From the NCBI RefSeq assembly GCF_009915155.1, contig NZ_JAABLM010000012.1, forward strand, positions 28,197 through 92,196: a stretch of 64,000 nucleotides of DNA. The letters are read 5' to 3'. A program made the position numbers and the translations under genes. Below are positions 17,535 through 26,333 of this stretch, piece after piece (the stretch's first letter is position 1; each line of letters starts with the position of its first letter). The notes beneath the pieces are model-generated. The model did not search any database, was not told where the DNA came from, and saw nothing but the letters and a program-made list of their open reading frames with translations. The stretch comes from Flavobacterium ichthyis (lineage in GTDB: Bacteria; Bacteroidota; Bacteroidia; Flavobacteriales; Flavobacteriaceae).

Positions 17535-17965
17535 ACTAACTTTGTTTTTCTATAAAGTTGTTGTTGATGCTTGGGTTCAAGAAAGCTTTTAGGTGGCCTT
17601 TTTGCTAACTACCTGAACACAAATGAAATGTCTATTACTTCATCCAGTTTGTCAACAGTTAATATTAATTGTAATTCTTTCGTTGAATTAGTCATTTTTG
17701 TCAAAATTGAGTTTTAAATGCTCGTTTCAGTTCTTTAAAAGGGAATTTTAGTTTCGTAAAAAGGATTATTTTAGAAATCCGATGAATGAGTATTTGCTGT
17801 AAACTTGAAGCTTTTTCGAAAAACTTGCCATTCCTTACGTTGTTAGCAGGGTCTTACGCTTCTGTAAGAGATGCTGATTTTTGAATAACTAACAGGCTCC
17901 CAACAAGACAGTAATCATTGTACGTAGTTATTAAGGAGTGACTAAGCAGAGCATAGCGAACATAG
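17535..17965. other. Intergenic region without recognisable gene
   Basis: About 430 bp of AT-rich sequence. It holds copy 4 of the dispersed repeat and no reading frame with coding character. Frames on both strands are short and low in similarity to anything I know. It precedes a short open fragment convergent with mobC. Confidence 0.5.
17734..17770 (+). repeat. Dispersed cargo repeat, copy 4
   Basis: AGTTTCGTAAAAAGGATTA, preceded directly by a second half-copy (AGTTCTTTAAAAGGGAATTTT). It is the right-most copy and stands between the cargo block and the mob genes. Confidence 0.6.
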
Positions 17966-18109
17966 ACACAACTTGTTATTGCAGATTCTAAATCGATTGA
18001 ATTACCTATATTTAACCTCTTTGATGCCGAAAGCAAAGATGAATTTGAGCAACTGGTTTTAGATTCCTTGAAAGAAAGTCGATACTTAAATTACTCTCCA
18101 ATAAGTTAG
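17966..18109 (+). pseudogene. Possible 3' gene remnant convergent with mobC
   Basis: A 47-codon open frame without a start codon reads IELPIFNLFDAESKDEFEQL and then VLDSLKESRYLNYSPIS before TAG. Its amino-acid composition looks like real protein, and its stop codon overlaps the mobC stop codon tail to tail. It may be the end of a gene whose front part was replaced by cargo. No family is recognised. Confidence 0.35.
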
Positions 18110-20106
18110 TTTTGTTTAATTAAATGTTGTAGATCAGGATCGTTTTTGATGCGTTCAAGCTCCGCTTCGATAACTTGTACGATGTCTTTTTTTATCTGTC
18201 GGTAATTAGTTTCTATTTCCTGCTTCATATTATCAGTACCGTGTTCATCTGTAAAAGATAAGATTTCTGGTATCTTCTGATAGACTTTAGTTTCTGCGGC
18301 AACTTTTTCATTATCCACCACAATTTCAGCGTGGAAGATTTTCTGGTCGATACGCTCATCAAAATTATCCGATATAGACCCCACAAACATCCCCTGTGTC
18401 AATGTAGAGATTTTGGAAGCCGGGATAAGGCTGTCTAACTGTGTTGAGATAGACGTAGATTTATCATTGCGGTTAATTGTCATACTTTGGCGTTTTTGCA
18501 ACACTTTACCGAAGCGTTCCGAAAGGCTTTTTGCCGTTTCTCCAACCACCTGACCACTGAATATATTACCGACGGTATTCTGTATTACCTTACTCTCTTT
18601 GTCGCCGTAATCCCTTGTTAATTGCGAAAAATCTTGAAAGCCCAAGCATACCGCTACCTTATTACTTCTCGCCGTTGCAATCAAATTATCCAATCCCCTG
18701 AAATAGATTGTCGGCAACTCATCTATGATAACCGAACTTTTCAATTGTCCTTTTTTGTTAATCAGCTTTACAATCCGTGAATTGTATAAGCCCAAAGCTG
18801 CCGAATAGATATTTTGGCGGTCGGGATTGTTACCTACGCATAAAATTTTAGGTTCTTTGGGATTGTTGATGTCGAGCGTAAAATCATCGCCTGTCATTAC
18901 CCAATACAATTGCGGGCTAATCATTCTTGACAAAGGAATTTTTGCCGATGCAATCTGTCCCTGTAATTGGTCTTGCGCTCCTGATTGCCAAGCATCCATA
19001 AATGGAGATAGATAATTTTCCAAATCGGGATATGAGGTTAAAATAGTAAACACGTCTGCGTATTTCTTATTCAGTAATTCAATGGCGTGTGGGAATGTAC
19101 AATACTTACCGTCCTCATAGATTTTCAGATACCAAATAATGGCAGCTAATAGGATAATTGGGCTTTCCACAAAAAAATCCCCTTGCTTCTGTATCCAGCT
19201 TCGGTTGAGGTTAAGCATTATGGTATAAGCCGCTTCATAAGCATCCGAAATGTCCGTCATAAAGTCGGGGTTCAAAGGATTACAACGGTGGCTCTTGCGT
19301 GGGTCGTCAAAATTTATCACATAAAATTTCGGCTGAACTTTGTATTTACCCTGATGCTTCAATAAATGGTTGTATGCAATGGTAGATAGGTCGTCAAACT
19401 TGAAATCGTAGATGTACATTGAGAAGCCTTTCTCAATCTGCTGCTTGATGTAATTGTTTACGATTGCATAAGATTTTCCTGAACCAGGAGTACCCAACAC
19501 AATAGAGGCTCGAAAAGGATTGACTATGTTAATCCAGCCATTGTTCCACTTTCCTTTGTAATAAAACTTCGTGGCGAGATTGACAGAATATTCGTTTTCC
19601 ATTAAACGAGTTTCCTGCTGAAAACTTTCGTTCTCGTTGTTGAATACATCGTCCATCAGGTTGTTGCGCAGCAAACGGCTTACCCAAACTCCGGCTACCA
19701 TTAAAGCGATATAGCCTGAACCTGTGGTAAGAACATACAGTATTGTAGCGGTGTTTAACGACAGCTTTAGTAAAGGAAAATTCAGGAAAAACAGAATAAC
19801 GCCAATCGCTAAAGCAACATAGATTTTAGACCAGGTTATCTTTTCGTCTTTAACTCCCTTAGTACCCAAACAGCTCAAAGCCAGCAATACCAAAGCGAAT
19901 AATTTGGTATATAGAGTGTGTGAGAACAGTCCGGCTGTACGCTGAAAGTTGCCTAATATTTTGTTGATGAGTTCTAACGTCCAGCCACGTTCTAAAAAGA
20001 AACTGTAGCAGAACCAATAAAGGTGCATCAGCACCAATAGAATACTGACTGCCCGCATAAAAGACATTATCTTGGCAAGCCCTCTTAAATCGTCTTCTCC
20101 CTGCAT
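18106..20106 (-). CDS. mobC: MobC/VirD4-type conjugation coupling ATPase
   Basis: 666 residues. Four N-terminal membrane spans (about 18-38, 65-82, 93-115, 124-146) are followed by the motor domain. Walker A is GTPGSGKS (205-212), and VIIDELPTIYFRG is the Walker B region. FQDFSQLTRDYGDKESKVIQ is typical of TraG/VirD4 proteins. The coupling protein brings the relaxase-DNA complex to the mating channel and pumps the strand. In Bacteroidota elements this gene is called mobC and lies after mobA and mobB. Here an ECF sigma pair has been inserted between mobB and mobC. Confidence 0.9.
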   Translation of the reverse strand: MQGEDDLRGLAKIMSFMRAVSILLVLMHLYWFCYSFFLERGWTLELINKILGNFQRTAGLFSHTLYTKLFALVLLALSCLGTKGVKDEKITWSKIYVALAIGVILFFLNFPLLKLSLNTATILYVLTTGSGYIALMVAGVWVSRLLRNNLMDDVFNNENESFQQETRLMENEYSVNLATKFYYKGKWNNGWINIVNPFRASIVLGTPGSGKSYAIVNNYIKQQIEKGFSMYIYDFKFDDLSTIAYNHLLKHQGKYKVQPKFYVINFDDPRKSHRCNPLNPDFMTDISDAYEAAYTIMLNLNRSWIQKQGDFFVESPIILLAAIIWYLKIYEDGKYCTFPHAIELLNKKYADVFTILTSYPDLENYLSPFMDAWQSGAQDQLQGQIASAKIPLSRMISPQLYWVMTGDDFTLDINNPKEPKILCVGNNPDRQNIYSAALGLYNSRIVKLINKKGQLKSSVIIDELPTIYFRGLDNLIATARSNKVAVCLGFQDFSQLTRDYGDKESKVIQNTVGNIFSGQVVGETAKSLSERFGKVLQKRQSMTINRNDKSTSISTQLDSLIPASKISTLTQGMFVGSISDNFDERIDQKIFHAEIVVDNEKVAAETKVYQKIPEILSFTDEHGTDNMKQEIETNYRQIKKDIVQVIEAELERIKNDPDLQHLIKQN

Positions 20107-20251
20107 TATTTTAAGTTTTAATGTTCGGGCGTGAATTTATAGGCTATGTTGAGTGGCTATAACAAAGTGGCAGTCAAAGGAAGTACTTGGCTGTGAGGGG
20201 CCTTTATAGGAATGTTTTTTCTAATTTAGTATTGAGAAAAATAGAATGTTT

Positions 20252-20278
20252 TGTCCCCCTTTTAAAAGTTCAATCGTC
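20252..20278 (+). promoter_or_regulatory. Possible ECF-sigma promoter before YciI/sigma pair
   Basis: TGTCCC at 20252-20257 and CGTC at 20275-20278, 17 bp apart, resemble ECF -35 and -10 elements. They lie 32 bp before the DGPF gene. Autoregulation by the downstream ECF42-like sigma factor is inferred, not shown. Confidence 0.35.
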
Positions 20279-20309
20279 ATTAGGGCGAACATTAAAATTT
20301 TAAAAAACA

Positions 20310-20654
20310 ATGAAAGAATTTGCATTAATTTTCAGATTAAAAGACATTTCAGACTTTAAACCAACTCCTGAACAAATGCAGGAACGTATGAATTGGTTGG
20401 CAGGCATTGCATCACAAAACAAATTAGTGGATAAAGGCAATACGCTTTTACCATTTGAAGGAAGTGCAAAAACTGTAAAGTCTAACAATGTGATAACGGA
20501 CGGAGCATATACCGAAATCAAAGAATTTATCAGCGGTTATATTGTTGTGAAAGCCGATAATATTGATGAAGCGGTAGAAATGGCAAAAGGCAATCCGATT
20601 TTTGACCAAGTAGGTGGAAGTATTGAAGTGAGAGAAGTTTTGAAACGTGATTAA
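20310..20654 (+). CDS. YciI/DGPF-domain protein
   Basis: 114 residues. It begins MKEFALIFR, continues with TPEQMQERMNWLAGIASQNK and ends in the helix-strand pair NIDEAVEMAKGNPIFDQVGG then IEVREVL. This is the ferredoxin-like YciI fold, called DGPF in actinobacteria. Proteins of this family are regularly encoded beside ECF42 sigma factors, as here, where the two genes overlap by 8 bp. They are probably small regulatory or enzymatic partners. Mechanism is not established. Confidence 0.8.
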   Translation: MKEFALIFRLKDISDFKPTPEQMQERMNWLAGIASQNKLVDKGNTLLPFEGSAKTVKSNNVITDGAYTEIKEFISGYIVVKADNIDEAVEMAKGNPIFDQVGGSIEVREVLKRD

Positions 20655-21894
20655 CTCAAAATCACATAAGGAACTTTTACCGCATTTATTCCGACAGGAA
20701 TATGCTAAAATGACGGCTGTTTTGTGCCGTCATTTTGGTTTGCAATATATTGAGATTGCAGAAGACATTGCAAGTGAAACTTTTTTAAAAGCGTCCGAAC
20801 ATTGGGCTATCAACGGAATACCTGAAAACCCGACAGCGTGGCTATATACGGTTGCTAAAAACAAAACCAAAGATTACTTTAAAAATCTATCGGTTTTTGA
20901 AACAAAAATCAAAAATGAACAGCCACCCAATATTCAAAATGAATACGATTTTGAATTTGATAATCAGATAATTTCCGATAGTCAATTAGCAATGATTTTT
21001 GCGGTTTGCAATCCCGTAAATTCAGATGAAAGCCAAATTTGTCTGGCTCTTCAAATTCTTTGCGGTTTTAGTGTCGAAGAAATTGCCAATGCGTTTTTGA
21101 CAAAATCGGAAACCATTAAAAAACGACTGCAAAGAGCAAGAACAAATCTTCGAAATGATAATTTTCAAATTAAAAGTTTAACCGAAACTGAAATCAGATT
21201 AAGGTTAGACATTGTTTTAAAAACTTTGTATTTACTATTTAGCGAGGGGTACTTTTCTAAAACAAATGATAGGCAAATAAGAATAGACCTTTGCTCAGAA
21301 GCTACAAGGCTAAGTTTGTTTTTAACAGAAAATCCATTGACAAACACACCTCAAACCAATGCTTTATTGGCTCTTATGTGTTTTCAAAGTTCACGATTAG
21401 AAGCAAGAACGAATGATAAAGGAGAAGCCGTTTTGTTCGATGAACAGGATAAAAATTTGTGGGATAAATCACTTATCGAAAGAGGAAATTATTATCTGAT
21501 AAATGCTACGAAGGGAAATGAAATTTCAAAATACCATTTGGAAGCAGGAATTGCATATTGGCATAGCACACCGACAGACCAAAACAAATGGCAACATATT
21601 TTACAGCTTTACAATCAGCTTATTTTAATTGAATATTCGCCGATCACAGCACTCAACAGAACTTTTGCTTTTGCCAAAGTTTACGGAAATGAAAAAGCTA
21701 TTCCTGAAGCCGAAAAACTGAATTTGTTCGATAGCAATTATTATAATGAATTGTTAGGCTACCTTTATGCTGATACAGACATTACAAAAGCTATTGAACA
21801 CTACGAACAAGCCATTAAGCTAACCAAATCGAAAATCGAAAAACAAACATTGACAAGAGAAATCAAACGGTTGAAAGAAGAATGCAAAAAATAA
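20647..21894 (+). CDS. ECF42-type sigma factor with C-terminal TPR-like domain
   Basis: 415 residues from a GTG start overlapping the YciI gene. Residues 1-165 contain sigma region 2 (YIEIAEDIASETFLKASEHW, GIPENPTAWLYTVAKNKTKD) and region 4 (GFSVEEIANAFLTKSETIKK). The remaining 240 residues are a helical domain (DUF6596/TPR-like) ending in EHYEQAIKLTKSKIEKQTLT. ECF42 factors need this extension, which may replace an anti-sigma factor. The pair is inserted on the opposite strand between mobB and mobC, so it is cargo. Confidence 0.85.
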   Translation: MINSKSHKELLPHLFRQEYAKMTAVLCRHFGLQYIEIAEDIASETFLKASEHWAINGIPENPTAWLYTVAKNKTKDYFKNLSVFETKIKNEQPPNIQNEYDFEFDNQIISDSQLAMIFAVCNPVNSDESQICLALQILCGFSVEEIANAFLTKSETIKKRLQRARTNLRNDNFQIKSLTETEIRLRLDIVLKTLYLLFSEGYFSKTNDRQIRIDLCSEATRLSLFLTENPLTNTPQTNALLALMCFQSSRLEARTNDKGEAVLFDEQDKNLWDKSLIERGNYYLINATKGNEISKYHLEAGIAYWHSTPTDQNKWQHILQLYNQLILIEYSPITALNRTFAFAKVYGNEKAIPEAEKLNLFDSNYYNELLGYLYADTDITKAIEHYEQAIKLTKSKIEKQTLTREIKRLKEECKK

Positions 21895-21905
21895 AAGGGG
21901 TTTTA

Positions 21906-23192
21906 TTATTTGGGTTTCCTTAACTGCTTCCTTTTCCTCTTCATTTTATTGGCAAAGTCCAGTTCCTCATAATCCTCGCCCTGGGCATCGGGTAGCAAAC
22001 CGCCCAATGCTTCAATCAAACCGTCTTCGTGTTTTTCCGTAGTTAAGAAGTCGAACAAATGGTGTGGTTCTTCCGCAGGAAGATCCGCATCATTTGATGT
22101 GGATTGTTTGGGTGTTGGTACGGCAGCTTCTTTTATCTCCGGTTTGATGTTGTTGTTCCAATAATCATTAATGGCATTGGCAGAAAGTTCCTTGCTCAAA
22201 CGTGAACCGTTCCAAACCGTTTTAGAATTGTGGTCTATAAAAGTTATTCCGTAAATACGCCCTGTATCATTCCGGCGAACCACCACATTAATTCCTTGTT
22301 CGGCTAATTGTTTCTTAAAACTCAATTCATCATTTGTAGATTGCAACGCAATGGAAACGGCAGATTTTAGGGTCTGTTTGGTTGGACTGTCTTTCAAAGC
22401 ATTTTTGCATTTTACAAAATGCAATTCCAAAGCAGGAAGCCCCGCACTCTTTCCGAATAGCGAAGCCTTGAACGGATGCCCTGTTCTTTCTCCTTTTTCA
22501 TTCAGAGGAATGTACAACAAACCCTGCTGTATTTTTCCGTGCAGTTCGCCCTGCACCTTTTCGGTGGTAATATTGAACAGGGATAGTAAGGCATTATATT
22601 CGCCCAAAGTCTGGTACTGGTAATAATTTGGCAGGTGGCGAACGACTGATGCAATTTGGCTCTTTACATCGCCTGCCCCATAATCTACCGGACGAAAAAC
22701 CTTGTCATTCTGATTGCGCTCTTTATCGGTTGCGGGTATTAATCCGTGTTTCCTTTCGAGTTCACGACATACATTCATTGACCGCATTTTTTCAAACTTG
22801 TCTGAAATTTTTTTACCGTTCTCGTCCACGCAAACCGATACAATATGAATATGGCTACGGTCAATATCGGTATGTTTAAAGACAACAAAAGGCTGTTCGC
22901 TGTAGCCCATTTCCCGCATATATTCTTCTGCCATTTCCCGAAATTTATCATCACTTACCTTGTCATTCGGGTCGGGATTGAGCGAAATATGTAACGTATG
23001 TTTTTCGGTATTACGGTTGGCTATCAGGTAAGGAGCAAATGATTGGGCTAATTGTGCCACGGAATAATGGCCGCTTGCGGTTTCAATTATCTTATTCGTA
23101 AGTAGAATTTTCCCATTTTCTTTCTCCACTTTGAGCTGATTGTACGCTAATGCTCCATACAAATTTCCGCTTCTTCCGATTTTTGCTATCAT
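21906..23192 (-). CDS. mobB: Relaxase/mobilization nuclease MobB
   Basis: 428 residues. The N-terminal PF03432-type domain has a candidate nucleophile tyrosine in YGALAYNQLK (Y12 or Y17). The metal-binding histidine motif is H107-TDIDRSH114-I-H116. A middle region (GYPFKASLFG-like, here GHPFKASLFGKSAG) and a basic tail (KRKRKQLRK) follow. The enzyme nicks oriT and stays covalently bound to the transferred strand. It starts 2 bp after mobA and is convergent with the ECF sigma gene. Confidence 0.9.
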   Translation of the reverse strand: MIAKIGRSGNLYGALAYNQLKVEKENGKILLTNKIIETASGHYSVAQLAQSFAPYLIANRNTEKHTLHISLNPDPNDKVSDDKFREMAEEYMREMGYSEQPFVVFKHTDIDRSHIHIVSVCVDENGKKISDKFEKMRSMNVCRELERKHGLIPATDKERNQNDKVFRPVDYGAGDVKSQIASVVRHLPNYYQYQTLGEYNALLSLFNITTEKVQGELHGKIQQGLLYIPLNEKGERTGHPFKASLFGKSAGLPALELHFVKCKNALKDSPTKQTLKSAVSIALQSTNDELSFKKQLAEQGINVVVRRNDTGRIYGITFIDHNSKTVWNGSRLSKELSANAINDYWNNNIKPEIKEAAVPTPKQSTSNDADLPAEEPHHLFDFLTTEKHEDGLIEALGGLLPDAQGEDYEELDFANKMKRKRKQLRKPK

Positions 23193-23194
23193 TT

Positions 23195-23632
23195 CTACCG
23201 CTGTTTTTTCAGATGTTTCGCTTCAAACTCCTCCGTTAGCTGAATGATTTTTTGACAAAGCATTGCCATTTCTGCCGTCTGTTTTTCCAGTTTATAAAGG
23301 AATGCTGCTGCCTTTTTCTCGGAGAAATGCTTGTACAATAGCTTTACAATCTGATTGTAGTTCACGCCTACGGAACGGAACTGGTTGTGAAAAGAGGTCA
23401 GCCGCATATAAAAATCAACTGTTCCTTTATCAATCTTCACCGATTTCATTTCCTTACCAAACAGTAGGGAAATGATAAACTTCGCTTTATTGGTCATTCC
23501 CGATGCTTCAAAAAGTGATAAAAGTTTGGCGTTTTCTTCATCTGTAAGACGGAAAACGTGGCGATGGATGCTTGGGTCGGTTTTAGGTGTCCGTCCGCCC
23601 TTATTCTTTTTTCTGTTACTATTTTCGTTCAT
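23195..23632 (-). CDS. mobA: MobA relaxosome accessory protein
   Basis: 145 residues from ATG 23632. A long upstream extension of the frame lies over the palindromic region and is not protein-like. The N-terminus is basic (NSNRKKNKGGRTPK), followed by a ribbon-helix-helix-like segment (VFRLTDEENAKLLSLFEASG). A C-terminal part of the MobC/BmgA type has NQFRSVGVNYNQIVKLLY. It would bind oriT and help the relaxase open DNA. It is the first gene of the mobA-mobB pair. Confidence 0.85.
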   Translation of the reverse strand: MNENSNRKKNKGGRTPKTDPSIHRHVFRLTDEENAKLLSLFEASGMTNKAKFIISLLFGKEMKSVKIDKGTVDFYMRLTSFHNQFRSVGVNYNQIVKLLYKHFSEKKAAAFLYKLEKQTAEMAMLCQKIIQLTEEFEAKHLKKQR

Positions 23633-23683
23633 CACAAATCCATTTAAAATCCATACAAAACCCTGACTTCGGAAGGTGTTTTC

Positions 23684-23791
23684 TGCCCCCTGCAAAGGGC
23701 AAGTTGTTTTGAGGCACGAACTCGGTTTCGAGTGCCTCAAAACACAACTTGCCGTGTTCCGGTGAACACAAAAATCCGCCCTGCGGGACGG
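23684..23791. other. Probable origin of transfer, nested palindromes
   Basis: Directly upstream of mobA. Four inverted repeats follow one another: TGCCC/GGGCA (23684-23701), a large one of about 19 bp per arm (23699-23717 with 23732-23752, arms containing TTTTGAGGCAC and GTGCCTCAAAA), GTGTTC/GAACAC (23754-23769), and TCCGCCC/GGGACGGA (23774-23791). Position next to relaxosome genes and this density of palindromes are what is expected of oriT. The nick site cannot be assigned by eye. Confidence 0.55.
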
Positions 23792-24068
23792 ATTGAATGT
23801 AACAGGGAAAAATGGCTTGTTGCCGTTCCCGTTACCTCCCAATATGTCAAAAGTCATTTGCATAAATCCGTTAATAAAAATCACAATACAAAGTAAAGCC
23901 CTGTTTCCGATAGCGTTGCACTGTGCCACAATGCCAAACAGTGCCTCTGATCGCCAAACAATGCCACAGACATACAATCGAATGAAATTGATCGGTTCTT
24001 TGCCTTTGAATGATGGCAGGATGACAGGCAGCCCGTACTTCAGGAAGAGCAGACGGCACACAATCAAG

Positions 24069-24365
24069 TTGGCAGTTTATACTGCCTGCAAAATTGCAGG
24101 AATGCAAGAAAGCAAGATTGTACGACTGCCGGAAAGCGTGAACGCTTGCTGCCCAACTATCCGGCTCGCCTGATAGCTGGATTGGTTGACACAATGAAAG
24201 AATGACGGCAAGCCTGCCTGATAAACTACCAGAATGATTGCAAGGCTGCTGTACTGAAAGGAAGCAGGCAATCAGGTAAGAACGCAGGCAACCCTGATAG
24301 CTATCCTGAAAGAACCCAGGAAATCAGAACGGCTTGCCGGAACGCCTGCAAGCCTGAAAACAGGA
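24069..24365. repeat. Hairpin- and GCCTG-rich region before traA
   Basis: Three close inverted repeats open the region: GGCAGT/ACTGCC (24071-24086), CCTGCAA/TTGCAGG (24085-24100) and AAGCG/CGCTT (24134-24147). From 24165 to 24365 the words GCCTG or CAGGC occur about seven times, with CCTGATAG twice and the palindrome GATAGCTATC at 24296-24305. It may be an iterated binding site for the ParA-type TraA system or part of oriT. The 23792-24068 stretch to its left has no coding character. Confidence 0.45.
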
Positions 24366-24390
24366 ATTTAAAACTTTAAATTTTAAAAAT

Positions 24391-25158
24391 ATGGACACAA
24401 AAAAGAAACCTCTGTTTATCGCCTTTTCTTCTCAAAAAGGCGGAGTTGGCAAAAGCACATTTACCACGCTTGTCGCTAGTACGATGCACTATCGGTTGGG
24501 CTACAACATAGCCGTATTTGATGCGGATTTTCCGCAACACAGCCTGATGAAAATGAAAGCCCGTGATTTAGCAATGGTAATGGAAAATGAGGCTTTGAAA
24601 AAACTGGCGTATAAGCAGTTTACCACTATCAATAAAAAAGCCTATCCCATTACGCAGCACAGAGCAGATAGCGTATTGGATGCGGCACACGAATTTGTAA
24701 CGGCTTCTGCTGTTCCGGTTGATGTGATATTCTTTGACCTGCCCGGAACCGTAAACACGCCCGGCATACTGAAAGCGTTGGCAGGAATGCACCACATTTT
24801 TACGCCTATTACCGCAGACCGTGTGGTAATGGAAAGTACCCTCATTTTCACGCAGCTTTTACAGGATGTGATTATGAAAAAAGGTGAAACGTCTATAGAA
24901 AGTATTAACCTGTTTTGGAACCAGGTGGATGGCAGGGAAAGCACACCTTTATATGACGTTTACAATCAGCTTATTGAGCAACTGGGATTAAGCCTGATGC
25001 AGAGCCAAGTGAAGAACAGTACCCGATTTCGCAAAGAAAGCGAAGCGGATAGCAAAACGGTTTTCCGTTCCACGGTAATGCCACCCGATGAGCGTTTGAT
25101 GAAAGCATGCCAGTTAGACCTGTTCATCAACGAGTTTTTAAAAATCATTCAATTATAG
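24391..25158 (+). CDS. traA: TraA, ParA-family ATPase
   Basis: 255 residues. The deviant Walker A of ParA/MinD proteins is AFSSQKGGVGKSTFTT (residues 11-26). The Walker A' is AVFDADFPQHS and the Walker B is VDVIFFDLPGTVNTPG. ParA ATPases position or partition DNA on the nucleoid. In CTnDOT-type elements this gene opens the tra operon. The 300 bp in front of it hold repeats that could be its centromere-like target. The DUF3408 gene follows after 4 bp. Confidence 0.85.
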   Translation: MDTKKKPLFIAFSSQKGGVGKSTFTTLVASTMHYRLGYNIAVFDADFPQHSLMKMKARDLAMVMENEALKKLAYKQFTTINKKAYPITQHRADSVLDAAHEFVTASAVPVDVIFFDLPGTVNTPGILKALAGMHHIFTPITADRVVMESTLIFTQLLQDVIMKKGETSIESINLFWNQVDGRESTPLYDVYNQLIEQLGLSLMQSQVKNSTRFRKESEADSKTVFRSTVMPPDERLMKACQLDLFINEFLKIIQL

Positions 25159-25162
25159 CCGT

Positions 25163-25612
25163 ATGGAGAAAGATAATAAAAGAAAAGTCACGCCGGACAT
25201 CAACGAAGAGTTGATGATGAACCTGATGGTGGACGGCATTAAAAAAGACGGCATACAGCTTCCGCCCGAACCTGTCAAAGAGCAGAAAAAGGAAGCGGCA
25301 AAAAACGAGGTAAAACAAGAAGAATTACAACAAAGCAAACCTGTACAAAAGGAACGTAACCGCAACAAGAAAAATCTTGACGGCAGCTACGGCGAACATT
25401 TTTTGAAAACGCACTCGATGACAAAGCGGGGCGATAAAAGCATTTATATCCGGCAGGAATACCACGAACGCTTATCCCGTATTGTACAGGTCATTGGTAA
25501 AGATGAGATACCGCTGTATGCCTACCTTGATAATATACTGGAACATCATTTTGAAATGTTTGAGAAAGCGATTATCGATGATTTCAACGAAAAGTTTAAA
25601 CCCATTTTTTAA
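25163..25612 (+). CDS. DUF3408 conjugal transfer protein (TraB-like position)
   Basis: 149 residues. The N-terminal 75 residues are charged and probably disordered. The C-terminal part (GKSIY-like GDKSIYIRQEYHERLSRIV, then IPLYAYLDNILEHHFE) is the DUF3408 domain, a predicted ribbon-helix-helix DNA-binding fold. Encoded straight after a ParA-type ATPase, it is a good candidate for the DNA-binding partner of that ATPase. The role is inferred from context. Confidence 0.75.
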   Translation: MEKDNKRKVTPDINEELMMNLMVDGIKKDGIQLPPEPVKEQKKEAAKNEVKQEELQQSKPVQKERNRNKKNLDGSYGEHFLKTHSMTKRGDKSIYIRQEYHERLSRIVQVIGKDEIPLYAYLDNILEHHFEMFEKAIIDDFNEKFKPIF

Positions 25613-25623
25613 AGCACCTGGTT

Positions 25624-26259
25624 ATGGAAATAATAATTGTGATTTGCCTGCTCATCGTCATTATCCTGCTTTTGCAGGATAAGATTGTCATTAAAAAAAG
25701 GTCGGAACAAAAGCCGATGCAAAAAAAAGTTAACCTGAACCTCCCCGATATTATGGGTCAGCCTAAGCCTGTAAGAAGCCTTTCAGTGCCAAACACTGCC
25801 AATGAAAGCCAAATAACCGAACCGGAGATAAACCCTGATAATTTAGACATCGAATACGACGAAAACGAAAATGTCAGCATTCAAATTCCGCAGGAAGAAC
25901 TGGACGAAGTTTTCAGCAATATGCCTGATTTGGAAGAAGAGGAAGAAGAATGGAACAGGTACGGAATATCCGGTGGCGATAACGGTTTTGCCCAAGGGGT
26001 TACCTACGACGAACTGAGCTCCGTAGGGGCATTGCTCCAAAAAGAGAATTTGGAACAGGCTCAAAAGGAAACAGCGGTAGCCATAGTTCACAAATTACAG
26101 GGAACTGAATTATTCAGCCTACTGGAAAATTCCATAGAGGGGGCTTCCCGAAAAATTGCCGAGCTTTTGGATAGCACACTTTCGGCTGAAACGGACAACA
26201 GTTCTTCCACTTTGCGGAAAAGTGATTTGAGTGATTTTGACATTGGGGAGTTTGTTTGA
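25624..26259 (+). CDS. traD: TraD-like conjugal transfer protein
   Basis: 211 residues. One N-terminal membrane span (MEIIIVICLLIVIILLLQDK) is followed by an acidic linker (DLEEEEEEW) and a C-terminal helical part (ALLQKENLEQAQKETAVAIV). It matches in place and layout the protein called TraD in Bacteroidota conjugative elements. That protein is not the F-plasmid TraD. Function in transfer is not defined. The tra operon is interrupted right after it by minus-strand defence cargo. Confidence 0.65.
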   Translation: MEIIIVICLLIVIILLLQDKIVIKKRSEQKPMQKKVNLNLPDIMGQPKPVRSLSVPNTANESQITEPEINPDNLDIEYDENENVSIQIPQEELDEVFSNMPDLEEEEEEWNRYGISGGDNGFAQGVTYDELSSVGALLQKENLEQAQKETAVAIVHKLQGTELFSLLENSIEGASRKIAELLDSTLSAETDNSSSTLRKSDLSDFDIGEFV

Positions 26260-26286
26260 GCAAGCCCCCCGTCTTGCTATATTTTT
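26259..26286 (+). terminator. Weak hairpin after traD
   Basis: AGCAAG (26259-26264) and CTTGCT (26273-26278) form a 6-bp stem around a C-rich loop, followed by ATATTTTTAAT. It overlaps the traD stop codon and could end the traA-D transcript before the convergent cargo. Confidence 0.4.
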
Positions 26287-26333
26287 AATATTAACTAAAC
26301 ACTATCAAGATTTTGAACTTGAATCGTATCATT

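Noticed and set aside
17854..18036. 60-codon minus-strand frame beside mobC
   Set aside because: No similarity to a known family, and it overlaps a better protein-like frame on the plus strand.
23633..24194. Open frames on both strands across the mobA-traA interval, including a 145-residue extension of mobA
   Set aside because: They follow from the repeat content. The MobA-like sequence begins only at ATG 23632.
24165..24365. CRISPR array
   Set aside because: The repeated words are 5-8 bp, at irregular spacing and without constant repeats or spacers. No cas genes are nearby.
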